Source: Streptomyces sp. NRRL F-2580
GTDB taxonomy: Bacteria; Actinomycetota; Actinomycetes; Streptomycetales; Streptomycetaceae
Reading direction: 5' to 3'
Assembly (NCBI RefSeq): GCF_000720115.1
Contig: NZ_JOIR01000073.1
Coordinates: forward strand, 1-12,388
DNA length: 12,388 nt
Positions 1 to 6,282 of the stretch are shown piece by piece (the first letter of the stretch is position 1; each line of letters opens with the position of its first letter). Below the pieces are notes generated by a model. It did not search any database. It had not been told where the DNA came from and saw only the letters and a program-made list of their open reading frames with translations. Made by a program: the position numbers and the translations under genes.

Positions 1-60
1 GGTGGGAGTGGGGGTGGGAGTGGGGGTCGGGGTCGGGGTGGGAGTGGGGGTCGGGGTGGG
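1..60 (-). repeat. Ten 6-base units encoding a Pro-Thr linker
   Basis: The plus strand shows ten consecutive hexamers, variants of GGTGGG (AGTGGG and GGTCGG), running to base 1. Read on the minus strand they encode alternating Thr and Pro at the end of the phosphoesterase. The array continues beyond the window. Its G runs lie on the strand that serves as template for this gene. Confidence 0.9.
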
Positions 61-999
61 CTCCGTCGACGTGTCGAACACCTCCCTGATCGGCTGGACG
101 TTGGCCGCGTTGCCCGCGTGCGTCGCCGTGCCGAAGAGGTCCTCGAAGGTCCGCAGCAGGTGGTGGTGGTTGAAGGCCGTGGCGTACTTGCCGGTCTTGA
201 CCTTCGCGCCGTGGAAGACGGTGGCGATCTGGTTCGAGCCGAGGTAGTTGTCCTCGTCCCAAGTGAGCACCAGCAGACTGTTGTTGGCCTTCGCCCACTG
301 CGCGTAGGCGTCGATGTTGTTCCGCGTCCAGGTGTCTCCGGTGTTCACCGAGCACGAGTGCATGTCGTTGCACTGGTTGGGGACCACGAAGGAGAGGTTC
401 GGCAGCGCCGCGAAGTTGTTCTGCGGGAACTGCGTCCAGGTCTTCCCGGTGTTCAGCGGCACGTTCTTGAAGGCGAACCACGGGTTGTGCTTCTGCGCGT
501 ACTGGCCGTTCGTGCAGGCCGTGGACCCCTCGTTCGGCAGGTCCTCGTTGTACGTCGCGAAGGTCTTGCCCGCGGCGAGCAGCTCCTGGCCGAGGTTGGG
601 CGCCGTCATCGACTGCGGGGTGTAGCAGCCGTCGCCCGTGATGCCCTGCGTGGCACCCGAGAAGAGGTTGAAGTAGTTCGGCTGGCTGGGGTGGGTCAGC
701 GCCTTCATGCCGGTCAGGCTCGCGCCGCCGTTGGCCAGCTGGTTGACGTAGGGGGCGTTGGCGCTGCCGATGATCTCCCCGTACTGCTTGTTCTCGTACA
801 CGACGACCACCACGTGGTCGTAGGCCGGCAGCGCGGCCGCGGCCGCCGCCGCAGGGGCGGCCGAACCGCTCTCCGCCGCCTGGGAGTTGGCTACGGTGAA
901 GGCGCCCAGCAGGCCGAGCGCGCCGAGCCCGGCCACGAGCGCCGACCAGCGGGCCCGGCGTCTCAGCTCGGCCCTGGGTGAGGGTGAGGGGGTGGGCAT
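1..999 (-). CDS. Secreted phosphoesterase (acid phosphatase / phospholipase C-like), 3' end missing
   Basis: The frame is open from an ATG at 999 to base 1 (333 codons, no stop), so the C-terminus is outside the window. Residues 9-41 look like a signal peptide: an Arg-rich start (RRRAR), a hydrophobic core around 19-36, and a likely cut near SQA/A. An arginine pair precedes the core, so Tat export is possible, but I see no strict Tat motif. From about residue 60 the protein follows the phosphoesterase family of bacterial acid phosphatases and phospholipases C: YEN (68-70), HPSQPNYF (103-110), TWDEDN (246-251) and NHHHLLRTFEDLFG (277-290), which supply the probable metal and substrate ligands. 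Four cysteines (125, 162, 210, 216) could form disulfides. Residues 314-333 are a Pro-Thr linker, probably leading to a further domain or wall anchor. The start is supported by a strong GGGAGG eight bases upstream. The substrate (phosphomonoester or phospholipid) cannot be read from the sequence. Confidence 0.88.
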   Translation of the reverse strand, partial: MPTPSPSPRAELRRRARWSALVAGLGALGLLGAFTVANSQAAESGSAAPAAAAAAALPAYDHVVVVVYENKQYGEIIGSANAPYVNQLANGGASLTGMKALTHPSQPNYFNLFSGATQGITGDGCYTPQSMTAPNLGQELLAAGKTFATYNEDLPNEGSTACTNGQYAQKHNPWFAFKNVPLNTGKTWTQFPQNNFAALPNLSFVVPNQCNDMHSCSVNTGDTWTRNNIDAYAQWAKANNSLLVLTWDEDNYLGSNQIATVFHGAKVKTGKYATAFNHHHLLRTFEDLFGTATHAGNAANVQPIREVFDTSTEPTPTPTPTPTPTPTPTPTPT

Positions 1000-1007
1000 G
1001 GGTGTTT

Positions 1008-1013
1008 CCTCCC
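1008..1013 (-). promoter_or_regulatory. Strong ribosome binding site of the phosphoesterase gene
   Basis: The minus strand reads GGGAGGAAACACCC directly before the ATG at 999, giving a GGGAGG core eight bases from the start. It fixes the start codon. It is the strongest site among the genes of the window and would allow expression independent of upstream translation. Confidence 0.8.
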
Positions 1014-1019
1014 TGTCGT

Positions 1020-1033
1020 GGGTCCAGCGACCC
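1020..1033 (-). other. Small inverted repeat between the galactokinase-like and phosphoesterase genes
   Basis: GGGTC, a four-base loop (CAGC) and GACCC form a perfect 5-bp stem in the 38-base gap. No T-run follows on the minus strand, so it is not a convincing intrinsic terminator. It could be a weak hairpin upstream of the phosphoesterase ribosome binding site, or chance in GC-rich DNA. Confidence 0.3.
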
Positions 1034-1037
1034 GGTG

Positions 1038-2057
1038 TCATTCCTCGCGCCGCGCCGCACCGGCCACGGCGATGTTCAGGAAGCGCGGTACGGGCATCCC
1101 GCGGCCGCGGAAGTCCTCCGCGACCGCGGCCCGTACCGCCGTCAGTCGCGCCTCGGGCAGCAGCACCAGCACGCTCCGCCCCGGCCGCGGCCCGGGCGGC
1201 CACGCGCTCAGCGCACCGGCCCGCCGGGCGCAGGCCACGGCCCGGGCCAGCTCCCGCGGCCGGTCCGCGGCCTCGCCGCGCACGGCGACCAGCACCAGCC
1301 GGTCTCCCGACGCCGCCGGATCGAAGGTCACGTACCGCTGTCGCCGCCGGGGCTCCGGCCCCACCGGCAGGGCCCGGCCGGGCCGGGCGAAGAGCACCGC
1401 CCGGCGCAGCCCGTCGTCCCCGTCCGGCAGCGCGCCGGCCAGCAGCCCGGCCAGTTCCGCGCGGTCCGGCCGCGCACCCGCCGCCGTGTGCACGTCGGCC
1501 ACCGCCAGCGCCACCGCGCACTCGGCGGGTTCCGACGTGGCCAGCCCGGCCGCCCCCGTGAGCGAGCCCTGCACGTGCAGGTCCGACCCGCCCCGGCCGT
1601 ACCCGGCGCGGGCCAGCGCCCGCAGCACCGTGTACGGCCGCACGGCCCAGTCGGGGGCGGCGGGCGGCGGCCCGGACAGCGTCAGCGGCAGATCGCAGCT
1701 CTCCGCCGGGTGGGCGAGGGAGCTGAGCCGCACCAGGCCGTCGGAGCGCGGGGCCGCGGCGGCCGCCGTCGGCCAGCCGGCCGCCGCCACCAGCCCGGGG
1801 GAGCGCAGGTGGAAGGCGTACGGCGCGCTCCACACGGCGGCGGGCGGCCGTCCGTGCGCGGCCTCCAGTGCGTACGCGACGAGCCGGAACAGCGGATCGA
1901 CGGTGGCCCGCCGAGCCAGGTCGCCTCCGGCGGGGCCGACTGGTTCCCCTGCGCCGGGGCCGACGCAATTCCCTCCGGCCCGGTCCGTGCCGGGCCCGGT
2001 GCCCGCGGCGCCCGCGGCGCCCGCGGTGTGCGGCCCCGGGGCTTCCGCGCGCTTCAC
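1038..2057 (-). CDS. Galactokinase-like (GHMP fold) protein with degenerate active site
   Basis: This is a 339-residue protein; galactokinases usually have about 380-400. The GTG start overlaps the preceding stop as GTGA and has AAGGA six bases upstream. Residues 1-48 are a Gly/Ala/Pro-rich extension of unclear value. From about 54 the order follows galactokinase: a segment VWSAPYAFHL (75-84) where the substrate motif (GRVNLIGEHTDY) should be, then RSDGLVRLSS (104-113), then W-V-R-P-Y and GGSDLHVQGSLTGAAGLATSE (156-176) aligning with the phosphate-binding loop region (GAGLSSSAA). The C-terminus also fits, with RSVLVLLP (294-301) and a terminal GA. The catalytic DQ of the MDQ motif is absent (the matching stretch reads DDGLRRAVLF, 214-223), and the Arg and Glu-His-Asp of motif 1 are missing. 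I infer an inactive or repurposed kinase, perhaps a sugar-binding or scaffold protein. Family placement is by eye alignment. Confidence 0.72.
   Translation of the reverse strand: MKRAEAPGPHTAGAAGAAGTGPGTDRAGGNCVGPGAGEPVGPAGGDLARRATVDPLFRLVAYALEAAHGRPPAAVWSAPYAFHLRSPGLVAAAGWPTAAAAAPRSDGLVRLSSLAHPAESCDLPLTLSGPPPAAPDWAVRPYTVLRALARAGYGRGGSDLHVQGSLTGAAGLATSEPAECAVALAVADVHTAAGARPDRAELAGLLAGALPDGDDGLRRAVLFARPGRALPVGPEPRRRQRYVTFDPAASGDRLVLVAVRGEAADRPRELARAVACARRAGALSAWPPGPRPGRSVLVLLPEARLTAVRAAVAEDFRGRGMPVPRFLNIAVAGAARREE
2001..2027 (-). repeat. Three tandem 9-base units in the galactokinase-like N-terminus
   Basis: GCCCGCGGC occurs twice and is followed by GCCCGCGGT, back to back. The array is in frame and encodes an Ala-Gly-Ala repeat within residues 11-19 of the low-complexity extension, which suggests length variation by slippage. 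Confidence 0.75.
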
Positions 2058-3922
2058 GACACGTCCTTGCGGGCCAGCATCCGGTAGGCGTTGCCCCCGT
2101 CCGTGCGGTGGGCCGCCGCCGTGCGCAGGGCGTCGAGTACCGCCGCGCCCGCGAAGGCCGGCAGGGCGGCCAGCCGAACGGCGTGGGCGCGGGCCCGCCC
2201 GCCGGCCGTGGCCGGGGGACCCCACGGACGGTCCGGGTCCGGGGCCAGCCCGGTCGCCGCGAGCGCCACCGCGCCGAAGAAGTCGTTGCCCTGGTGGGCC
2301 GGTCCGTGTTCCTCGGCGAGGACGGTGAACCCCCGGTCGGCCAGCGCCTCGCGCAGGTTCGCGGCGGGCATCAGGTGCTGGTGCTGGGGCTGGAACCAGG
2401 GCAGCCACACCGGGCCGAGCAGCCGGGCCATCCGTGATTCCGGGTCGGGCAGCTCGATGGTCAGGAACCCGCCGGGGGCCAGCACGGCGGCCGCCGCGTC
2501 CAGTTCCGCGAGCGGATCCCGGGTGTGCTCCAGGTAGTGGTACATGCTGACCACCTCGTACTGGCCCGCGAGCTTCGACGCGAACTCCGGGAACTGCCCC
2601 TGGTATCCGGTCTCCACCCAGCCGCGGCGCTCCGCACCGCGGACCCCGTCGCCCATGTCCAGCCCGTCGAACCGGGTCCGCGGCCAGACGGCCCGCGCCG
2701 CGTTGCAGAAGTGCCCGTGCCCGGTGCCGACGTCGAGCCAGGACCCCGGATCGGCGTGGGGGAGGAGCATCTCGGCGCGCCCCCGGTAGGCGGCGCCCAG
2801 CCTTCCGAAGACCGCGCCCGCGCCCTCGCCGCCGCGTCCGTCGTAGAAGTCGCGGTAGTAGAACTCCAGCCCCTCCAGGGTCAGTCGGGGGTTCTGGAAG
2901 ACGTGTCCGCACTCCCCGCACTGCTCCAGCGTGAACAGGCCGGGCTTGCCCTGGAGCAGGTCGGGCACCCGGACCCGGACGGCGAGGCGGCCGGAGCCGC
3001 ACCACGGGCAGTCCGGGCGGCGCGGTTCGAGGAACCGCGCCGTACCCGAGGCCAGTTCGGCCTGGTAGGCGGCGGCCCGGGCGGTGTCCGGCGCGCGGTC
3101 CTCGCCCGCTCCACCCCGGCCGGCGGCCGCGGCCGTACGCAGGGCGGCGCCGAGGGAGCGCAGCGGCCGGGCCGCGGTGGCCCGGGCCAGACCGGCGGGC
3201 CGCAGCGGGGAGCCGGGGCCGCCCAGGACGAGGTACGGCTGGAGCCAGTACAGCCCGGCCGCGGCCGCCCCCCACCGGCCCTGGCGCAGCGCGGCGCCCG
3301 CCAGCAGCGCCAGCCCGCCGAGCTGCGCGGCGGCCAGCGCCCCCGGCGGCAGCCCCTGGGCCCGCAGCTCGGCGACCCGCGCGGGCCCCCCGGGCTCCGC
3401 GGGTCCGCCGCAGCTCAGGCCGGGGGCGATGGCCAGGCCCGTCGCGTCGGCGGCGTACTCCTTCAACCGGCGGGTCAGCGCGAGGAGCTCCGCCGGATCC
3501 GGGCGCGGCCCGACCGGATCCACCTCGGCCCGCGCCAGCACCTCCTCGGCGACGAGCACGGCGAAGCCGGCTCCGCGCCCCTCGCCGAGCCGGTCCCACC
3601 GGTACCGGGCGGGGTCGACCAGCCGCAGCAGCCCCAGGGCCCGCTCGGCGGGCAGGTCCGCGGGCAGCAGGTCCAGCACCCGCAGGCCCTCCGCTTCGGC
3701 GTGCGCGCAGGCGGCGAGGAAGGTGGCCGCGTCGGGCTCGACGCCGCGGGCGGTGAGCAGCCGCCACCCGGCGGGCCGCGGTACGTCGGCCGCCGCGGGC
3801 GGGGTCACCGGCAGCACCGGGATGGCCCGCAGCCGGCGCCCGGCGCGTACGGTGCCGGCGGCGAGCACGGCCAGTAACAGCGCGGAGGTCCACCGGACCC
3901 GGGAGATCGGGGGTGGCGTCAT
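2054..3922 (-). CDS. Zinc-ribbon SAM-dependent methyltransferase fused to an unrecognised N-terminal region
   Basis: This is a 622-residue protein whose ATG overlaps the glycosyltransferase stop as ATGA, with GGAG eight bases upstream. The C-terminal half is a class I methyltransferase: a four-cysteine zinc ribbon (C305-P-W-C308 and C335-G-E-C338), then QNPRLTLEGLEFYYRDFY, SAM motif I WLDVGTGHG (395-403), an acidic second-strand end GLDMG (420-424), SMYHYLEH (459-466) and LAPGGFLTIELPDPES (481-496). Ribbon-plus-methyltransferase proteins of this kind act on sugars or small molecules. Residues 1-300 are not recognised. They hold a membrane-like helix (12-24), a soluble stretch, and two hydrophobic segments (about 195-213 and 219-235) separated by an RQGRW turn, a pattern that recalls the membrane tail of some family-2 glycosyltransferases, although I see no DXD motif. 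Likely role: methylating the sugar or chain at the membrane. Confidence 0.85.
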   Translation of the reverse strand: MTPPPISRVRWTSALLLAVLAAGTVRAGRRLRAIPVLPVTPPAAADVPRPAGWRLLTARGVEPDAATFLAACAHAEAEGLRVLDLLPADLPAERALGLLRLVDPARYRWDRLGEGRGAGFAVLVAEEVLARAEVDPVGPRPDPAELLALTRRLKEYAADATGLAIAPGLSCGGPAEPGGPARVAELRAQGLPPGALAAAQLGGLALLAGAALRQGRWGAAAAGLYWLQPYLVLGGPGSPLRPAGLARATAARPLRSLGAALRTAAAAGRGGAGEDRAPDTARAAAYQAELASGTARFLEPRRPDCPWCGSGRLAVRVRVPDLLQGKPGLFTLEQCGECGHVFQNPRLTLEGLEFYYRDFYDGRGGEGAGAVFGRLGAAYRGRAEMLLPHADPGSWLDVGTGHGHFCNAARAVWPRTRFDGLDMGDGVRGAERRGWVETGYQGQFPEFASKLAGQYEVVSMYHYLEHTRDPLAELDAAAAVLAPGGFLTIELPDPESRMARLLGPVWLPWFQPQHQHLMPAANLREALADRGFTVLAEEHGPAHQGNDFFGAVALAATGLAPDPDRPWGPPATAGGRARAHAVRLAALPAFAGAAVLDALRTAAAHRTDGGNAYRMLARKDVS

Positions 3923-5091
3923 AGCAGCTTCTCCAACCGGTCGGCCGCGGCGGCAGCCCCGCCCGCCGCGGCGAATGAGGCCTGGATCCGCCGGGCGGCC
4001 CGGCGGGGGCCGGGATCGTCCAGCACGGCCGTGAGCGCGTCGCGCAGTTCCTCGGCCCGGGTCCTGCCGAACCGCACCCGGATTCCGGCTCCGGCCTCGA
4101 CCACCTGCCGGGCCACGATCGGCTGGTCGTCCCGGATCGGGGCGACGACCAGCGGGAGCCCGTGTGCGAGGGCCTCGCAGACGGTGTTGTGACCGGCGTG
4201 GCAGACCACCGCGTCCAGGTGCGGCAGCAGTTCCAGCTGCGGGACGCTCTCCTGGAGCAGCACGTGGCCGGGCACCGGCCCGATCAGCGAGGAGGGCGCG
4301 GCCAGTACGAACTGGACGTCCGCGGCGAGCCGTTCGGCGGCTCCCAGCACCGCGCCGTAGAAGCGGGCCCCGGCCTCCTGGTTGAGGGTGCCCAGGGACA
4401 CCAGCACCCGCCGGCGCGCCGGGTCCAGCCGCTGCCAGGGGAATCCGGGGGAGGCCGGCCGGGCCCCGAAGGCCGGCCCGACGTAGGCGTGGTGCGCCGG
4501 GAAGTCCCTGACCGTTCCCACGAGTTCGGGCGTGGAGAAGACCAGGACCAGCCGCTCCGAGAACCGCGGGTCCCAGCCCCCCGACTGCGTGGCCGCGTCA
4601 CCGAACTCCGCGAGCAGGCCGGCGATCTGCCCGGCCACCCACTCCCCGACCTTCGGGAAGTCCGCGAAGGGCCTGGTCAGTTCGGCCGAGGTGCTGGCGG
4701 AGGTCGCCCACGGGACGTCGAGCCGCCGGGCGACCAGCGGCCCGGCCAGGGCCTGCTGGTCGGCGACCAGCACGTCCGGCCCGAAGGCGCGGACGGCCCG
4801 TTCCACGCCCGGCACCATCGCCCGGGCCAGCGGCACCAGCGCCTCCTCCCACAGGAACCGCAGCGCCCCCACCCCACGCAGGTCGCGCCAGCGCTCGTGC
4901 AGCGCCGCGTACCCGCCGCCCGACTCCTCGCCGGCCGGCAGGATCCGGGCCTGCGCCGGGAGCAGCCGGGTCAGCGCCGAGGCCGGCCCCGCCCAGGCGA
5001 TCTCGTGTCCGCGGGCGGCCAGTTCGGCCCCGACGGCCACGGTCGGATTGACGTGCCCGGCCAGCGGGGGCACGGTGAACAGCACCTTCAC
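3919..5091 (-). CDS. Macrolide/UDP-type glycosyltransferase (GT-B fold, GT1-like)
   Basis: This is a 390-residue protein, the usual length for MGT-type glycosyltransferases. The GTG start at 5091 overlaps the hydrolase stop as GTGA. The N-terminal domain opens with VKVLFTVPPLAGHVNPTVAV, whose His13 is the expected catalytic base, and Asp111 in VADQQ is the likely partner. The C-terminal nucleotide-sugar signature is complete: VLVSLGT (229-235), HAGHNTVCEALAHGLPLVVAP (298-318) and DDQPIVARQV (321-330). The D-Q pair normally contacts the sugar of the donor. The family transfers a hexose or deoxyhexose from UDP- or dTDP-sugar to a hydroxyl of a lipophilic acceptor in the cytoplasm. Lying just downstream of PKS, ACP and hydrolase genes, it probably glycosylates the polyketide or lipid product. 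No sugar-nucleotide biosynthesis genes are visible, so the donor probably comes from primary metabolism or from genes outside the window. A longer start reaching 5547 in the same frame is rejected because it would overlap the hydrolase for more than 450 bases. Confidence 0.9.
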   Translation of the reverse strand: MKVLFTVPPLAGHVNPTVAVGAELAARGHEIAWAGPASALTRLLPAQARILPAGEESGGGYAALHERWRDLRGVGALRFLWEEALVPLARAMVPGVERAVRAFGPDVLVADQQALAGPLVARRLDVPWATSASTSAELTRPFADFPKVGEWVAGQIAGLLAEFGDAATQSGGWDPRFSERLVLVFSTPELVGTVRDFPAHHAYVGPAFGARPASPGFPWQRLDPARRRVLVSLGTLNQEAGARFYGAVLGAAERLAADVQFVLAAPSSLIGPVPGHVLLQESVPQLELLPHLDAVVCHAGHNTVCEALAHGLPLVVAPIRDDQPIVARQVVEAGAGIRVRFGRTRAEELRDALTAVLDDPGPRRAARRIQASFAAAGGAAAAADRLEKLL

Positions 5092-5954
5092 AGGACCAGC
5101 GCTCCCGCCCGCGGCCGCGCCGCCGCCTGCGCTGCCGTCGCCGTCACGGTCGTCGCGGCCTGCGCGGCCGTCACGTCGAGATGGGCCAGCACGGAATCGC
5201 GCAACACCCCGCTGCTCTCCTTCAGCACGTCGTGCCCCAGGCCCGGCAGGATCCGCAGCGCGCCCCGCGGGGCGTGGCGGGCCAGCTCCCGGGCGCCCGG
5301 GACCAGTTCGGAGTGCTCGCCGCAGACGGTCAGCACCGGGCAGCGCAGCCGGGCGTAGTCGGCCGGGGTGAAGGTGCGGCTCGCGGCGATGTCGTCGATG
5401 AGCGAGGTGCGGTTGAGGAGGGCGTCGGCGATGGCCGTCAGGTTGGCGGCCTTGCGCAGGCGCAGGGTGAGCAGTTCGGCGGGGACCGGGCTGTCCTCCA
5501 GACTGAGCGCGGCCGCCGACAGGGTGTCGACCATGTTCTCCACCCACGCCCCGCCGAGCGGCGGTTCGAGGAGGGTGAGCCCGGCGACGAGGTCGGGCCG
5601 GGCCAGGGCGGCGTGCAGGGCGAGGGTCCCGCCGTAGCTGTTGCCGACCAGGTGGACCGGACGCTGTCCGAGGCCCAGCGCGCCGAGCAGCGCGAAGAGG
5701 TCCCGTACGGCGGTGCGGCTGTCGTAGCCCGAGGCCGGGCGCTCGGTCCGGCCGTGGCCGCGCAGGTCGTAGAGGACGACCTCGTGCCCGGCCCGGGCCA
5801 CCGGCAGCGCCAGGGGGCAGTAGAAGGAGGAGAGGTTGTCGACGACCAGCCCGTGCAGGAAGACCACGACGGGGCGGTCCGGGGCGTCGGCTCCGTCGGC
5901 GGCCGGGAGCCGCTGGACGTGGAAGCGCAGGGAGTCGGCGAGGACGACGGCCAT
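5088..5954 (-). CDS. Alpha/beta hydrolase, possible chain-release or editing enzyme
   Basis: I start this 288-residue protein at the ATG at 5954, seven bases after the ACP stop. An alternative start at 6047 would overlap the ACP and add a Pro/Ser-rich tail with no family match. The fold is clear: VVVFLHG (29-35) for the oxyanion hole, LYDLRGHGRTERP (61-73), the nucleophile elbow GNSYGG with Ser106, and His241 in GLGHD. The acid position is odd: the usual G-x-x-D reads G-E-H-S-E (212-216), with Ser where Asp is expected and Glu one residue later. The last 27 residues are an Ala/Thr-rich tail. There is no clear Shine-Dalgarno sequence, so translation probably depends on the ACP gene. A free hydrolase next to an ACP in a PKS operon commonly acts as a type II thioesterase or releasing enzyme, but the closest motif style is that of ester hydrolases, so the substrate remains open. 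Confidence 0.87.
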   Translation of the reverse strand: MAVVLADSLRFHVQRLPAADGADAPDRPVVVFLHGLVVDNLSSFYCPLALPVARAGHEVVLYDLRGHGRTERPASGYDSRTAVRDLFALLGALGLGQRPVHLVGNSYGGTLALHAALARPDLVAGLTLLEPPLGGAWVENMVDTLSAAALSLEDSPVPAELLTLRLRKAANLTAIADALLNRTSLIDDIAASRTFTPADYARLRCPVLTVCGEHSELVPGARELARHAPRGALRILPGLGHDVLKESSGVLRDSVLAHLDVTAAQAATTVTATAAQAAARPRAGALVL

Positions 5955-5961
5955 GGCGGGC

Positions 5962-6282
5962 TCAGCCGGCCGACGCGGGCGAGGTGCCCGCCGAGACCCG
6001 GGCCAGGGAGGTGTGCGTGATCCGGCCGATGTGGGTGACGAGCTCACCCACGGACATGGCCAGGATCGCGTCCATGTCCTTCTCCGCCAGGAAGCCCATC
6101 AGGTCCACCTCGGCGCCGTAGCGGTGGTGGAGCAGCTCGGCGAGGGCGACGAACTCGATGCTCTCCAGGGCGAGGTCCTCGTTGAACGTCGTCTTCATCG
6201 TGACCTCCTCCGCGAGGAGGTACTCGTCGCCGACGATCTCCACGAGCATGCCCGTGATCTCGGCGAGGATGTCAGTTGCCAT
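5962..6282 (-). CDS. Free-standing acyl carrier protein
   Basis: This 106-residue protein starts at an ATG at 6282, overlapping the PKS stop by 11 bases, with GGAG seven bases upstream. The carrier fold shows an N-terminal helix (ILAEITGMLVEIVGD), then NEDLALESIEFVALAELLHHRYG, where Ser41 should carry the phosphopantetheine arm. The usual DSL is ESI here, a variant common in discrete ACPs. It is followed by an acidic second half (GAEVDLMGFLAEKDMDAILAMSVGELV). The 20-residue tail rich in Ser/Ala/Thr is unusual. The preceding gene encodes a PKS with no carrier domain of its own but with a fused phosphopantetheinyl transferase, so this ACP is a natural substrate of that domain and a candidate carrier for chain growth, or for hand-over to the hydrolase and glycosyltransferase. 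Confidence 0.93.
   Translation of the reverse strand: MATDILAEITGMLVEIVGDEYLLAEEVTMKTTFNEDLALESIEFVALAELLHHRYGAEVDLMGFLAEKDMDAILAMSVGELVTHIGRITHTSLARVSAGTSPASAG

Noticed and set aside
1020..1033. Factor-independent terminator
   Set aside because: The stem is only five base pairs and no T-run follows, so it is recorded only as a weak inverted repeat.
2058..3893. Long minus-strand open frame continuing the galactokinase-like frame upstream through the methyltransferase gene
   Set aside because: It is an Arg/Pro/Gly-rich shadow with no motifs. The methyltransferase frame has full motifs, and the GTG at 2057 with AAGGA upstream is the sensible start.
5092..5547. N-terminal extension of the glycosyltransferase
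   Set aside because: It overlaps the hydrolase in another frame and is low complexity. The family N-terminus begins exactly at the GTG at 5091.
5955..6047. N-terminal extension of the alpha/beta hydrolase
   Set aside because: It overlaps the ACP gene and gives a Pro/Arg/Ser-rich tail with no family counterpart. The ATG at 5954 fits the fold start.
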